A stretch of DNA of 64,000 bases from Knufia peltigerae. Its lineage: Eukaryota; Ascomycota; Eurotiomycetes; Chaetothyriales; Trichomeriaceae. How positions within the stretch are numbered: the stretch's first letter is position 1; each line of letters starts with the position of its first letter. Positions 13,299 to 24,189 of this stretch are shown here, piece by piece. The notes below the pieces were generated by a model. It searched no databases. It was not told the DNA's origin and saw only the letters and a program-made list of their open reading frames with translations. Both the position numbers and the translations under genes were made by a program. The DNA is taken from positions 294,331 through 358,330 of the forward strand of contig JAPDRN010000023.1 of NCBI GenBank assembly GCA_030247855.1, written 5' to 3'.

Positions 13299-13670
13299 CT
13301 TTTCCGAGAACTTGCTTGGGAGGTCGGTTCAACTGTCGCGGGACATTGGAGGTTCGTCAGACGTCCAATTGCAGGAATGTTGTGACTGAGGCCGCCAGGA
13401 CTCGGTCATGTCGTTCTCTACCAAACATAAACGGGAGTCATCTAAATTTGACTATACAGCTCGTTTCTAGTGAAGTGTGAGCAATCTTTAAGGCATTCCA
13501 GTACAAATCATTGCCGCATCGCGACTCGTTCTCCAAAACGCGCCTTCGCCTGCGCGTCTGATTACTTTACAAGGGTCTTGGAATTTACTGTACGGAAGAA
13601 TTTCTCCAAATCTTCTGAGTACTTTCGTACTCCGTACTCTCAACCACATCCAACATCTTTAAAACTGTGA
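13299..13670. promoter_or_regulatory. Divergent promoter, mit1 / MRM1
   Basis: This 372-base interval separates two genes read in opposite directions, so it must hold both promoters. It contains a TACTCCGTA word at 13628-13636, about 35 bases upstream of the MRM1-type start. I see no clear TATA box. Confidence 0.6.
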
Positions 13671-15017
13671 ATGCCGCTCTTCGTTCACAATGCTCTGCGG
13701 ACGAGAGTCGCCCCGTCGGCATTCCTCAAGTCTGTATCCAGACGTTCGATCTCCCTAACCGGCGCCATTGAGAAGGGAATTCGCGATGGACAGTACAGCG
13801 CTGTCAAGCACGAACGACGACGCGAGACTCCTCGAAATGTAGCAATACCAGGCAGAAATGAACGAGCAGACGACAAGAAATTTGCTTCGGCCGATGTGGC
13901 TTCTAGTCAGACTACAAATACAATACGTAGTGGCAAGAGCAGAAGTGCAGTAGATGATGGAGTTCCGACAACCATGCCCTATACTACAGCGACCTCGGAG
14001 TTCATCGCTGGGCCTCACTCAGTTATAGCCGCATTGAAGGCCAGGCGGCGCAAGATATACAAGCTCTATAGCATGCTCTCTGATGAACAACAAGAGGAAG
14101 AATATCCAAGGCGTGCCATGACTTCTGCGGATAGGCGAACAAGCAGCCAGAACTCAGGTCATGGTGAGGTTCTGCGGGATATATATGGCCTTGCTAAAGA
14201 GCATGGCATACGCGTTGAAAATGTTAGAGGGCCTACTTGGAAGCGAAGATTTACCAAGGTCACAGGTGGACGACCCCATGGTGGCGTCCTCTTGGAGTGT
14301 TCTGCTCTCTCTACTTTGCAAGTCTCCACGCTACCATCTGTTCAACGACCGGAGCATGATATACTGGCTACCATTGGATGGAGTGACCAAGGATCGCAGA
14401 ACTCTGGAGCCAAAGTGCAAGGAGATGTATTTGGCATCGAGAAGCCATTGCCTCCTGGACATTCATATCGACCAGCGTACCGATACCCTTTCATGCTATT
14501 GCTCGACCGCATCAACGACGTAGGCAATTTCGGAGCAATAGTGCGTTCTGCTTGGTTCTTGGGCGTTGATGCCATACTCACTCTCGATCACGGTACTCCT
14601 GCGCCGACTCAAGCTTCTAAAGCTTCATCTGGCGCCGTTGAATATATGCCCATCCTGCAGATCAAATCCGAGAGAGATTTCATCAAATCGTCCCGAGCAA
14701 ATGGTTGGAAGTTCTTTGTCGCCGATGCCACCCCCGAATCTGCAAGTAAGGTTCACAGCCCCTCTCGCCGAAAATACGAAAAGACCGTAGCCTTGCAAGC
14801 GGAAGGTGCCTTGTTGCAATATCCATGCGTTCTTGTCCTAGGAAATGAAGGTGCAGGGATTCGGACATTCATGCACAATCTCGCTGACGGTGTGGTTGGG
14901 ATACCAAATGCTCGCCCGGACCATGGAGATGTTGACAGCTTGAATGTTAGCGTGGCAGCCGCCTTGTTGACCCAGAGATTCTTCGATTCCGCTTGTTCTG
15001 AGGATAGGGTGGGTTGA
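13671..15017 (+). CDS. MRM1: Mitochondrial rRNA 2'-O-ribose methyltransferase (SpoU/TrmH family)
   Basis: This single exon encodes 448 residues. The N-terminus is basic, rich in R, S and A and poor in acid residues, as expected of a mitochondrial targeting peptide. A TrmH-type substrate-binding domain follows (around EFIAGPHSVIAALKARRR, then GRPHGGVLLECSAL), then the SPOUT catalytic domain with its three classic motifs: DRINDVGNFGAIVRSA (about 283-298), VLGNEGAGI (about 390-398) and VDSLNVSVAAAL (about 424-435), which form the knotted S-adenosylmethionine site. Yeast Mrm1 methylates the ribose of a conserved guanosine in the 21S mitochondrial rRNA peptidyl-transferase loop, and this is the likely role here. 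The linker around residues 40-100 is disordered and longer than in bacterial RlmB. The gene is divergent from the chromatin remodeler. Confidence 0.93.
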   Translation: MPLFVHNALRTRVAPSAFLKSVSRRSISLTGAIEKGIRDGQYSAVKHERRRETPRNVAIPGRNERADDKKFASADVASSQTTNTIRSGKSRSAVDDGVPTTMPYTTATSEFIAGPHSVIAALKARRRKIYKLYSMLSDEQQEEEYPRRAMTSADRRTSSQNSGHGEVLRDIYGLAKEHGIRVENVRGPTWKRRFTKVTGGRPHGGVLLECSALSTLQVSTLPSVQRPEHDILATIGWSDQGSQNSGAKVQGDVFGIEKPLPPGHSYRPAYRYPFMLLLDRINDVGNFGAIVRSAWFLGVDAILTLDHGTPAPTQASKASSGAVEYMPILQIKSERDFIKSSRANGWKFFVADATPESASKVHSPSRRKYEKTVALQAEGALLQYPCVLVLGNEGAGIRTFMHNLADGVVGIPNARPDHGDVDSLNVSVAAALLTQRFFDSACSEDRVG

Positions 15018-15069
15018 TATCGTTCCACCGTGAGCGACGTGTGACCAGCGGGAGCAGACCAACCTCAGC

Positions 15070-16356
15070 TTAAACCTTGCCCATCCATTCCAAGGAGTAA
15101 ATGGGGCTAGTCCTCCTGAACGGAACAATCACATCTCCTGACGCATTGCTTCCAATGGACTGAACCGCCAACTTTTCAATCACCTTTTCCTCTTTCGCCG
15201 AGACTCTGATCTTCGCTCCGCTCGCCTTTACCCGATAGAACTTCCGACCAAAGCCACCAAGGAACCCCTCTAATACATCCTGCGACACTCGCCCTTTCTC
15301 GATCATGCCCTTGGACACCGCGCCCTCGAACGCCTGCAAGACATACTGGGTTGCATATGGCTGTGTGAACACACCCGCCGCACACTTTCCCATCTCAGAT
15401 CCCATACCGCCTTTCTTCGCGCGCAAAGGATGCGGCGCACTATCTGTGCCGAGGAAAAACTTCTCGTCACCACCCGTGGCGGCTTTGAGCAATGCAATGC
15501 GATCCTTGGGGAGTTTCGCGACCGGCTTGCAAAAGTTGATCGGATCGCCAGCCCAATCGTCCACGATCAAACTGAGATGATGAGCGGTGATGGTTGCGAC
15601 GACATTTGGCCCGCACTTCTTGACGGCCTCAATGGCCGCGGCGGTCGTACAATGCTCCAACACGATTCTGAGCTTGGGGAACCGACGATGCAGATCCAAG
15701 AGAGTCGGAAGAAAGGCCTCCTCCGCGTTGAGCACGGTGATGTCTTCGCCAGGGGGAGCTTCGCCGTGCAAATTGAGCACCAGGTCCTCTTGCTCCATGG
15801 CCTCGAAGACCGGATAGAACTGCTCGTAATCGACAACACCGGAGGCGGAATTGGTGGTCACGCCCGCCGGGTAGGACTTGACTCCGTAGATGACGCCAGA
15901 TCGTTTCGCTTCTCGGATCGTGTCCGGGGTGATGGATGGGTGCAAGTACAGTGACATGAGGCACGTTGCGTCACTGAACTTTGAGATGGTCTGTTTGTAG
16001 GAGAGTGCATGCTCGACGGTGGTGATTGGTGGGACGAGATTTGGCTGTTTGATAGTAGAAAAGAACAATGTTAACACCCTTCTCTTTAAACCAATCGATA
16101 GACATCACTCAGTGCTTGGTCGTTCTCATTGCCAAGAACACATGGATGAAAGGATAACGCTTGATCTGATTCAAAAGAGCTCGAGGATGCAAAAACAGTT
16201 CCCTCAACTCACCATGACGAATACGGTCTCGACGCCGCCTTGCTTGATCGTCGGGGCCACGGCTTCGAGCATGGCCCCGTCGCGAAGGTGGACATGGAAA
16301 TCCGCCGACGCCGGCAGCACAAGCCCGTCGAACATGGTGGTAGGTGGTGATGACAT
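15070..16356 (-). CDS. URA4: Dihydroorotase
   Basis: Two exons, 16356-16213 and 16044-15070, with a 168-base phase-0 intron, encode 372 residues. The enzyme catalyses the reversible cyclisation of carbamoyl-aspartate to dihydroorotate in pyrimidine synthesis, in the cytosol. Visible landmarks are the zinc-binding HVHLRDG near residue 21, the PNLVPPITT motif rebuilt across the intron (VFVM joined to PNLV), the carbamylated-lysine region around GVKSYPAG, LEHCTT with a metal-ligand histidine, ATITAHHL, and the C-terminal LGTDSAPH motif with the catalytic aspartate. Length and motif order match the monofunctional yeast Ura4 / E. coli PyrC type. A second ATG seven codons in would also serve; I chose the upstream one. 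The gene ends 53 bases from the MRM1-type stop, so the two are tightly convergent. Confidence 0.95.
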
Positions 16357-17130
16357 TTTTGTGGTGTGCCAGGGTTGAAGGACTAGTGAAAAGGGCGATC
16401 TTCAAAAGGGTTCGAGAAACTTTCGGTTTACGGGTTGGTTCTGAGAGGAAAGGCGGAAAAGGAACGATACAAGTCCTTGCTCGTCGTTCCGTGCGATACA
16501 AAATTCAGCAAAGAGGTTGATCGTAATGAAGAGTGCTGTACCCAGTGCCCTGTTGATCTGCCGTAGTGGTATAGGGCGGATCATTGCTGGCAATACATAA
16601 ACTAACACAAGCCCTACCAGTTAACTAGGTACGTGTACCTGTGGAACAACAAAGAATTCCGCATGAGTCCTCTGTACGAGTACAAGTCTAACGACAGTAA
16701 ACAAGTCGAGAAAATGGTGTTTCAGCATTTCTGTCTATCGTGTCAAAAAGTGTACATGTTGGTTGGTGTGTTTTTGTGCCCAGTATCACATATTTGCAGT
16801 CCCTTTTCCCATCAATCTATCCATTTCACAACATTATCACGTATCCCCGTTGATCCCCAAACTTCAATTTTTCCAGCAATTTGTCGAATTCCTTCATATG
16901 TACCAGATTTGTAACCGGTAATCGCGTTCAACGTCCTCTCAATCTGTCCTCTCCTCCCTAACGGGGTATGAGATACGGCTGCTTTGAAGAAATGCTTAAC
17001 ACCTAATTCGAATTTGTATCTTGTCGAACGCCATTTGCCGTCATATCCATTCGTCCATGAGAGATCCGATGGCTTTCTCTCATATGCATTAATAAATCCA
17101 AGTCGCTCATTCTCCGTTGTGCAATGCAGT
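16357..17130. other. Intergenic region upstream of URA4
   Basis: This 774-base stretch lies between the dihydroorotase start and the 3' end of the Fig1-type gene, both on the minus strand. The half nearer 16400 should be the dihydroorotase promoter. A CTAGGTACGTGTACCTG inverted-repeat-like word lies near 16625. No gene is seen. Confidence 0.55.
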
Positions 17131-18050
17131 TTAGTCCTGTCGATGGGTTAGCATAACCCTCTCTTGTGTTCAGGCATATGTGTAATTCATACCTCATCAG
17201 TAAGTCGGTCCAACAACTGTATACTCAGTATCATCACCAGCAGTCCTAGTGTCACTATCACAAGGAGTCCAAAGCCGAACCATCCTAGGACCACTGCGGC
17301 TGTTCCGACTCCGGACTTGACACTTCCATTGCCGAGATCCCTGGTCACTATGCTTGCCGCCACAGCCGCCGTGTGCTGCCACATCACAGACACCAGTACA
17401 AAAACTGATGCTATGAAGATGGTTGCCAACGCCACTTGTGACACAGCTCTTGAAGGGAACGGCCGTACTTCGTGTTCGGAGCCATCTGGCCCGGTACTCG
17501 TGTGCCAACCGGGGAATGTTGCGAGGAGGATAAAGGTCAGGAAGGCGAGGACGATGGCGATGATGAGGAGGTATGGGAAGACAATGGCGTTCTTAAAAGT
17601 ACTGGCCACCCATATCAGGTTGAGAGGGTCTTGATCAACGCTGACCAGATCTGCAAGGGCGGTCGAATTCTGGTTGCACATCCATGCGCCGCCATCGGCC
17701 TTGATACATATGCCAAAGTATCCAACTCTTACAGTGAGATCGGCCTCATTCACAATGTTGGCGATGGCAGTCGAAACCCCTGGGTCGACCTGGACTGCAC
17801 TGAAAACAGGAGGGTATTGTTGGTAGTACAGGGAGATGAGATAGATGTCGGGTATCAGAGGGGAGGTCGATGAACATCCTGCAAGAAGAAGTGCTGGACA
17901 ATCAAAGTCAGCTGGAATGCCTGGTGTTCAGTCTGGGGGCAATTACTCACATAATAGGATGATTGCAATGGCTATGAAGATCATCAGGACATGGTGGTAG
18001 CCTATGAACGGCACGAATCTCCTCCATCCTGTTGCGAATCTAGGTGCCAT
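17131..18050 (-). CDS. FIG1: Fig1-family membrane protein
   Basis: Three exons are proposed: 18050-17951, 17893-17193 and 17136-17131, giving 268 residues. The first intron (57 bases, phase 1) uses the acceptor at 17894, which joins AIILL to SLLLAGCSST; the nearer acceptor would create an immediate stop. The protein has an N-terminal membrane segment, the family signature GCSSTSP (about 39-45), a second signature GYFGICIKADGG, and three further membrane segments, making the four-span claudin-like fold of Fig1. In yeast and other fungi Fig1 is induced during mating and supports low-affinity calcium influx and membrane fusion; in filamentous fungi it affects hyphal fusion and sexual development. 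If the last small intron (17192-17137, with a good CTAAC branch site) is retained, the protein simply ends one residue later at the TGA at 17187. Confidence 0.85.
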
Positions 18051-19004
18051 GGTGCTCAATGTTCAATATAGATGGCTTTTGAGAGTCTCGTGAGTATTGG
18101 CGGGTAACCGTCCGTGCGGACGGTGGATAGTATGGAAACTCAGCACAGGCAAGATATCGGCACAGCGCCCGGTTCAAGAGGTGGTCAAGGCAGATCGGTT
18201 CGTCCTTGGGAGGTCCGAGTTTCGCGATGCGGATTGAATTAGAGATATCGCAATCGATGCTTTAAAATTCAGAGGTTGCTGAAAACTGAAAGTCAGTTGC
18301 CTGCGTCTTGTTTGATGGCACAAGGAATGGGAGGAATAGGGAAGAAGAGAAGGGAGAGAGGCGTAGCTTGATTTAGTCTCGCAATATTCGAAGACTGGGA
18401 CTGCAAGGCACCAATTGCCATAATGTCTCAGAGGTTTGCCATTGATAATCGTGGAGGTTGGTATATGCGGTGAATATGATATTCAGGTGGTTGGGCGTGA
18501 TAATTTTTGGTACATATTATTGAAGGGAGCCAAAACATGGTACCAAGAGTAGCTTAGCGTAGCCTTGCCCATTTAGTTTCCGGCGCTGTCGCGCACCCGC
18601 CAACCGGTTTGCTGGCCACGCTAGCCTCGTTTGTAAGTTTCTGTCCGCGAGGCTCCGTGATGTCACTTTGTGTTTGTAGCTAAACCCTTCGCTTGCAAGC
18701 ATAAGCTCTAAAACCACCGGCATCACTTGGTAGACTATTGGGAATAAGCCAAAAGCTCTTGTCGCTCAAAACACGTTATTTCCTGGTGCTTTTAATAATG
18801 TTGCCTGCCTAAAATCAATTTCACAAAGTGCTTCGAGCATCAATCATACCCAATGATTCTTTGTGCCTACGCTTGGGATTCACGCCCAATCCAAGCCACA
18901 GGTCAACCAGTTCCAAAAGCCCACGTCATCTCAGAGGTTGAGATGTACTAACGAGATACCACAAACGCCAAATACAGTCCCTGCTTCTTCAAACTTCCAA
19001 CACA
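18051..19004. other. Intergenic region upstream of the Fig1-type gene
   Basis: This 954-base stretch lies between the Fig1-type start and the 3' end of EXO1, both on the minus strand, and is presumably the Fig1 promoter plus the EXO1 3' region. I searched it for a tRNA or small protein and found none I could support. Confidence 0.5.
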
Positions 19005-21265
19005 TCATGCGGGGACGAAAGCAAAGGCGCTTAAATCGAGGGTTGGTTTTTGAACAGGAGAACCGATCTCGGAGCCATCGTCTTCGCTGTTCGGTACAAT
19101 AGCGTCCTCACTTCCACGCAGATTTGCCGCTACAGCTACGTCGTCTTTTGCAACAGCGGGAAGGCTAAGCGAGTTGAGTGCGGATCGTCGTCTTTCAGGT
19201 GACTGGTATTGAAAGGTCTGTAATAATTCTGGTGTTCGATGGCTTCGCGTGGTCGGACCTGTCTTCGTAAATGTACTCAGAAGAGCTGTCTGCATCCTTT
19301 GAGGATGCATTGCAGTCGTTGTTGGATGTAGAGGAGCTTTAGTCGTCAGTGGTGATTCGAAGGCAAATTTTCCAAGTAGCCTTTCATTTTGTTTTCTGAC
19401 ATGGTATTCCAGAAGATCCACGAACGCCTCAGGATCTTTGTCTTGATTGACATGTTCTATCCCGTTGGGGGTCGACTCCTGTCCATCGGCGCTCGTCTCT
19501 GAAGCCGACGGTAGTGATGGATACGATGGGGAAGATGGTTCGGCCGGAGGCGAAGACTGGGGTACTGATTCAGGAACATCATTGTCATCATGCTGTTGGT
19601 TTGTATAGGCATCAACGATTGGCTGTAGGTGGAGAGGTTTGGCTGGGCTAGCTTTCTGCTGTACATCGGACCCTGTCTCATGCGGCACCTTGTCTTCAAG
19701 AAAATCATCTGAGTAGACCTGAAACCCAGATCGTCGACTCTTCTTAGCCTTGCCCTTCTTATCTGCCAACGGGCTGGCCTCAACTTCATTAGCTGCCGAA
19801 GCAAAGAAAGGGCTTTGCTTGACCTCACGACTCGGGGAAGGATCCGCCGAGTCCGAGCACAACCGCTGTCTTTTGAGAGGCTGATAGGTGGACATCGTAG
19901 ACGCCCTGGCCAAGAAAGCCGAACGGTTGGTGTTCGTTGCTGAGTTCACAATCGCGGTCACGCTACGCCTAAGCGTAGGCGCAGAGTTCGCAAGCCTGGG
20001 CTCCCAGGAAGCATTTTGATGGCGCTCCAGAAGTCTCTGCTGGGACGGGGATGGTGTGAGGCTGTTAGGGTCCAACTCAGCAAGTGGCTGTCGGTGCGGC
20101 TTGAAAAAGGTCTCTATGGACTTCTTCGGCTTCAGTGACATAGGTGTTGCATAGCTCTGTCGTCTATTCTCACCCAGTGCAGGTCGACTGGCCACTTGGT
20201 CGGTTCCGAGCTGGATAGGTTTTTTCGAGAAGGGGTCAAGGTCGCCGCATGCTACGCCTATCGCTGTGTCCGCCTCGACGTGGGGTCCCAGATACGGCAT
20301 ATCCTGCTCTACAGCACCTGGGCTGAGGTCTGTGAGGAAAACCATCTTTTGCGCCATGGGACAGAAAACGCGATGGTGCAGGAATGTCAACTCTGCCTGC
20401 CGGAAATTATCCAGATAGCCGTTTGGAACCGTCAATTTGCCTTCGAATTGTATTATGCGCAGGATTTTCTCGATATCTTTGTATTTGCGCACGTAGCCAT
20501 ACGCAGTCTTTAGGCCCAGCTTCTCAATATTCGGCAGATAGTCGCAGCCACTGAGGATAGCGAGTCGCATGAACATAGTATCTGTCCACCCTGCGAGATT
20601 CACGTCTTTGCACAAAGGAAAATCTGACCTCTCAATCTCAACCAATTCCCCATATTGGTTGAGTTTGGTTAGCAGGCGCTTAGCACCAAAGACGAGCAGA
20701 TCAGAGTCTTCCGAAAGAATGCCGTCTATGATACCTTTGTTCTCCAGGTAGACGAGCTGCGCATCGGCTTCATATGGCGCAACAACATACTGAACATTGA
20801 GCTTTTTCAGTTCCTCGATCAATTGCCGTGCCATTAGCGGAGTAACGTCCACAGACTTCTGCAATTCCTGCTGCGCTTGACTGGTCTTCCCGGCTCTATA
20901 AAGTTCCAATCCCAAAGCCTTGCTTTCTTGTCTTTTCTTTCGTCGGGCCTCATTCGTACCGGCCTTGCTGGGCAGATTGTCTCCGTCGAAGATCAAGTAT
21001 GGTGTCACCCCAAAGTCCAACAGCATGCGAACTCTACTAAGTACAAAGTCGATATGAATGGTCGTAGGTTTTCCCAGGGCGAGGGCGAAAGCGCACCCCA
21101 CGACGCCGCGATGTAGCCATCCGTACGCGTCTACTCCGATCGTCTGTCCTGAGAACTTTTTCAGGGTACATGGCTTCTGAATTGATCTAAGCAGGGGCAA
21201 CAGTCCTGTAGGTTGTCAGCGACCAGTGAGAAAGGGTATGTTTGGGACTTACCCTTGATACCCAT
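19005..21265 (-). CDS. EXO1: Exonuclease 1 (5'-3' exonuclease and flap endonuclease)
   Basis: Two exons, a 13-base first exon 21265-21253 and 21205-19005, with a 47-base phase-1 intron, encode 737 residues. The tiny first exon supplies MGIKG, and splicing restores the family start MGIKGLLPLL. The XPG N-domain (about 1-100; VDAYGWLHRG, IFDGDNLPSK) and I-domain (about 125-220; EADAQLVYLE, LSEDSDLLVFG) carry the acidic metal-binding residues, and a helix-three-turn-helix follows at SGCDYLPNIEKLGLK. The remaining 400 residues are a low-complexity, S/P/E-rich tail, as in other Exo1 proteins, where it binds mismatch-repair partners. The enzyme resects DNA ends in recombination and removes the error strand in mismatch repair in the nucleus. 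The gene is divergent from TMA16. Confidence 0.95.
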
Positions 21266-21735
21266 TTTCGCAGTATACCAACCCTCACCGCCTATTCGCA
21301 CCAGTATCAGATGTTGCGACACCGCGACATAGGCGTAGGGTTGGAGGAACAAGGATTTGGCAATCGTGTACTTCGTCACTCGTAATACTTCGTGCCATTG
21401 AACGGTATAGTTGGTGCAACAATACAAGGTAGATTGTGGAATGCAAAGCCTCAATTGACAGGCGACTGCTTCGTTGAGGCGCGTTTGGACGCTGAAGGCG
21501 CGTTGTTCGGGTAGTCGATGGTTGTCTGACAAGCGTTCTGCAGAGGGTGACCGGCCTATCAAGCAGTCAGACAAAAAACAACACCGATAACACTCTATCA
21601 AGATTGCCGAAGTTCTACCGGTCCAAGGATATTTTTTTGGACAGTGATCAAGAGCGAGGAATTCTCCCCAGGTAGTCGTAGTAGTCGTAATTGAAGTACA
21701 TTGCATCTTTGCATGCTCGATTCTATCGATTAAAT
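21266..21735. promoter_or_regulatory. Divergent promoter, EXO1 / TMA16
   Basis: This 470-base interval separates two divergent genes. Open frames here extend the EXO1 first exon upstream but have no supporting similarity. Confidence 0.55.
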
Positions 21736-22378
21736 ATGGCGCGCTCTCTGAACAAAGTCCACAAACAAATTGCTAAAAAGAAAGGAGGAAAAACCAACAG
21801 TCTTCACGAGAATAGTCGAGATGCAAAGCGGTTACGAGCAGCCGGTGCGCGAGAAGAAAAATTGCACCGCATCATGGATGCCGCTCTCAAGTCTAATCAG
21901 ATATATGGTATTTGCCGCTGAATGCTTCAAAGTAGATATTTGCTAATCAGTATGCTCAAAGTCGACAGGATAGCTTGGTTCAAATCAGCCTTAGAGGGTT
22001 CAGTCGGCGCTGTCAGTGATGAAGAAATGCACGTCCTTACGCAAGGGTACGTTCCAACGACTACATGACCGGCTCCTAGTCTAACGCAGATGTAGCTTCA
22101 TTGATCGAGAGACTGATCAATTGGAGGAAGCTAAGAGCCAAAGGCGACCTGGTCGGCCTCCCAGCAAGATAGAGGATCAGATCAAACAGAGGAAGGAAGG
22201 TGAAGAACGCGAATTTCGCGGGGGCTTCTGGGTCCCTGAATTGCGAACCGATGAGGGTCGCTCGAAGCTCGAACGATGGACTGGAGACTGGAGTGGACTC
22301 AACACCCTGGATTTTGTGCGTGTGGTGAAATCGGGATCGATCAAGCCATCAAGTTTTCCACCCAAAGGGCTTTCTTGA
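21736..22378 (+). CDS. TMA16: Translation machinery-associated protein 16
   Basis: Three exons, 21736-21907, 21962-22046 and 22096-22378 (introns of 54 and 49 bases), encode 179 residues. The N-terminus is very basic (KVHKQIAKKKGGK, then ENSRDAKRL), followed by a helical region (DRIAWFKSALEG) and the conserved core RRPGRPPSK, with a C-terminal GFWVPEL...W.G motif. This is the Tma16 layout; the yeast protein is a 60S pre-ribosome factor found with translating ribosomes, acting in nucleus and nucleolus. The first acceptor is at 21961 (CAAAG), not the nearer-looking CAG at 21950, because only the former keeps the frame open into RIAWFKS. EXO1 shares the promoter. Confidence 0.88.
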
Positions 22379-23096
22379 AGGAGCATCGGCAGTTGATGCA
22401 TGACGACTATACAGCATCCTCGAACATTGGCAGAGCAAACTTCCCCGAAGACTGGCTGCGACGATTACGGTTGATGTGCCATTTTCTACGCCGGAGAACG
22501 GGATGAACCCGACATATTATGAGAGCCTTCCTTGCGAAGATTTGCCTTGGACTATTTAATCAAGGCTGTCAGCACATCACGACGAATCGTTCGTCGAGAA
22601 AATGCGTACAAGAAAAGCATCGAACGCTCACTGAGGAGGTCGCATAAAAAGGGGGATCTAGGGATACAGCTGGGCTCTCAAGCACGGGTCATTGCCTCAA
22701 GCCCGGAGGACAGATTAATTCCCCTCGGAATTGGGTGCCTGCTGATCTTCAGAAGGGATTGTTGCGTGTCCTGTAGTATACAGCACTTACCAGAGGAGAT
22801 TTAAAGGATGTGCAAAACAATAGAAAGTCTAGGTACGAGGTAGGAGGTTGATGTTGTCGCTTTCTAGCGTTAGGAATAGATGTCCGTAACAATAACATGA
22901 TTTCTCTAGCGAATATGTTGACGCAAGGCTGCGATGTCATTTGAATCCGCAATTTGGAGAAATGGCGTGTTAGGCGAAAAAAAAGTCTTGGGATACTTTT
23001 GTACCTGTACAGGCATTCCATTGATCGAAACCACCTGCGCACCTTCTTTCTTTCTTCATCCGCGTCTTGAGAGCATCGTATTCTCATTTACACAAC
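22379..23096. other. Intergenic region between TMA16 and MAM33
   Basis: This 718-base stretch should hold the TMA16 3' end and the MAM33 promoter. Open frames of 76-112 codons on both strands lack recognisable features. Confidence 0.5.
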
Positions 23097-24189
23097 ATGA
23101 ACTCCCTACGACTAGTCAGCCGGGCCCTGCCCAAGGCTTCCCTACGCCAATCCATTGTTCGCTACTCCTCCTCAGTCCCGAGATTCGCAGCCCGTCGACC
23201 AGTATGGCAAACGGCAACGAAGGCATCATACCCTGCGTTTTCCACTTCTGCTTTCCGTCGAGAAGCTGCTGGTGATTGTAAGAGAGATGGCTGGACATGT
23301 TCCTGTTCTATGGCTGATGATCTATAGTCGACGTGGAACTCTCCGAGAAGTTGAATTCCGAACAACAGCTTGAGCTGGAAAACAGTGGTGAAGGCGCACT
23401 CAGCGAGATCAACGATTTCCTCAAAGGTCACGATTACTGGAAAGTGCAAGACAAGCCCGGTACTCATGAAGTATTCTTCACACGAGAATTTGGCAATGAA
23501 AAGTGAGGACACTGCTTAGCACTTTTACTGATGCGGGTGTTAACGATCATGCTTTTAGGATCAAAATCGCTTTGACCGTTGCCGATATCGACAACATCGC
23601 CGATGAAGACGAATATGGCGGTATGGACGAAGATGGTGCTCTTGATGACGAAGTCGACTTTGCGTCGAACAAGGCCACCATCAACCAATCTGGCGCAAGA
23701 GGAGGCAAAGTCGATGTTATGCCTGAGGACAGCATTGCTCCTGCAGACAGAGATGCAGAGGATACCGGACTTCCGGATGAGACCCCGGCATACCCCATCA
23801 ACTTGACAATTACCATCACCAAGCCCAGCAAGCGGGCAATCGAGATTCGTGCTGTTGCGCAGGAAGGTACTATTGAGCTCGACTCGATCAGCATGTTCCC
23901 AAAAGAGTCACTGCTTGAGGCGCAAACACCCAAGGACGCTCAAGAGGCCCGCAGTCTGTATGCTGGTCCCACCGTTGGCAACCTTGACCCCGATCTCCAA
24001 GCAATGCTTGAGAAGTATCTTGAAGAGAGAGGTATCGACGTGGATTTTGCCAACTTCTTGCCCAAGTACATCGACTACAAGGAGCAACGAGAATATGTAC
24101 AATGGCTCGATGGTAAGTGATGATGTTTCTGGAATTGGTTGCCATATACTGACTCTGAACCAGACATGAAGACGTTCGTAGAGGAGTAA
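23097..24189 (+). CDS. MAM33: Mitochondrial acidic matrix protein (p32/gC1qBP family)
   Basis: Four exons, 23097-23277, 23328-23502, 23559-24112 and 24164-24189 (introns of 50, 56 and 51 bases), encode 311 residues. The N-terminal 55 residues form a clear mitochondrial targeting peptide (many R and S, no acids; RQSIVRYSSS). The mature part begins near DVELSEKLNSE and contains the acidic insert DEDEYGGMDEDGALDDE typical of p32-family trimers, then beta strands (INLTITITKP) and the C-terminal helix ending in FVEE. Yeast Mam33 is a matrix protein that promotes mitochondrial translation and respiratory-complex biogenesis. The last coding exon is only 26 bases and supplies the final eight residues. 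Confidence 0.95.

Noticed and set aside
16556..16620. A-box-like word GCCGTAGTGGTATAGGG
   Set aside because: No matching B box or cloverleaf follows within 90 bases.
22532..22804. 90-codon basic frame after TMA16
   Set aside because: Arg/Ser/Lys-rich translation with no motif; it lies in the TMA16 3' region.
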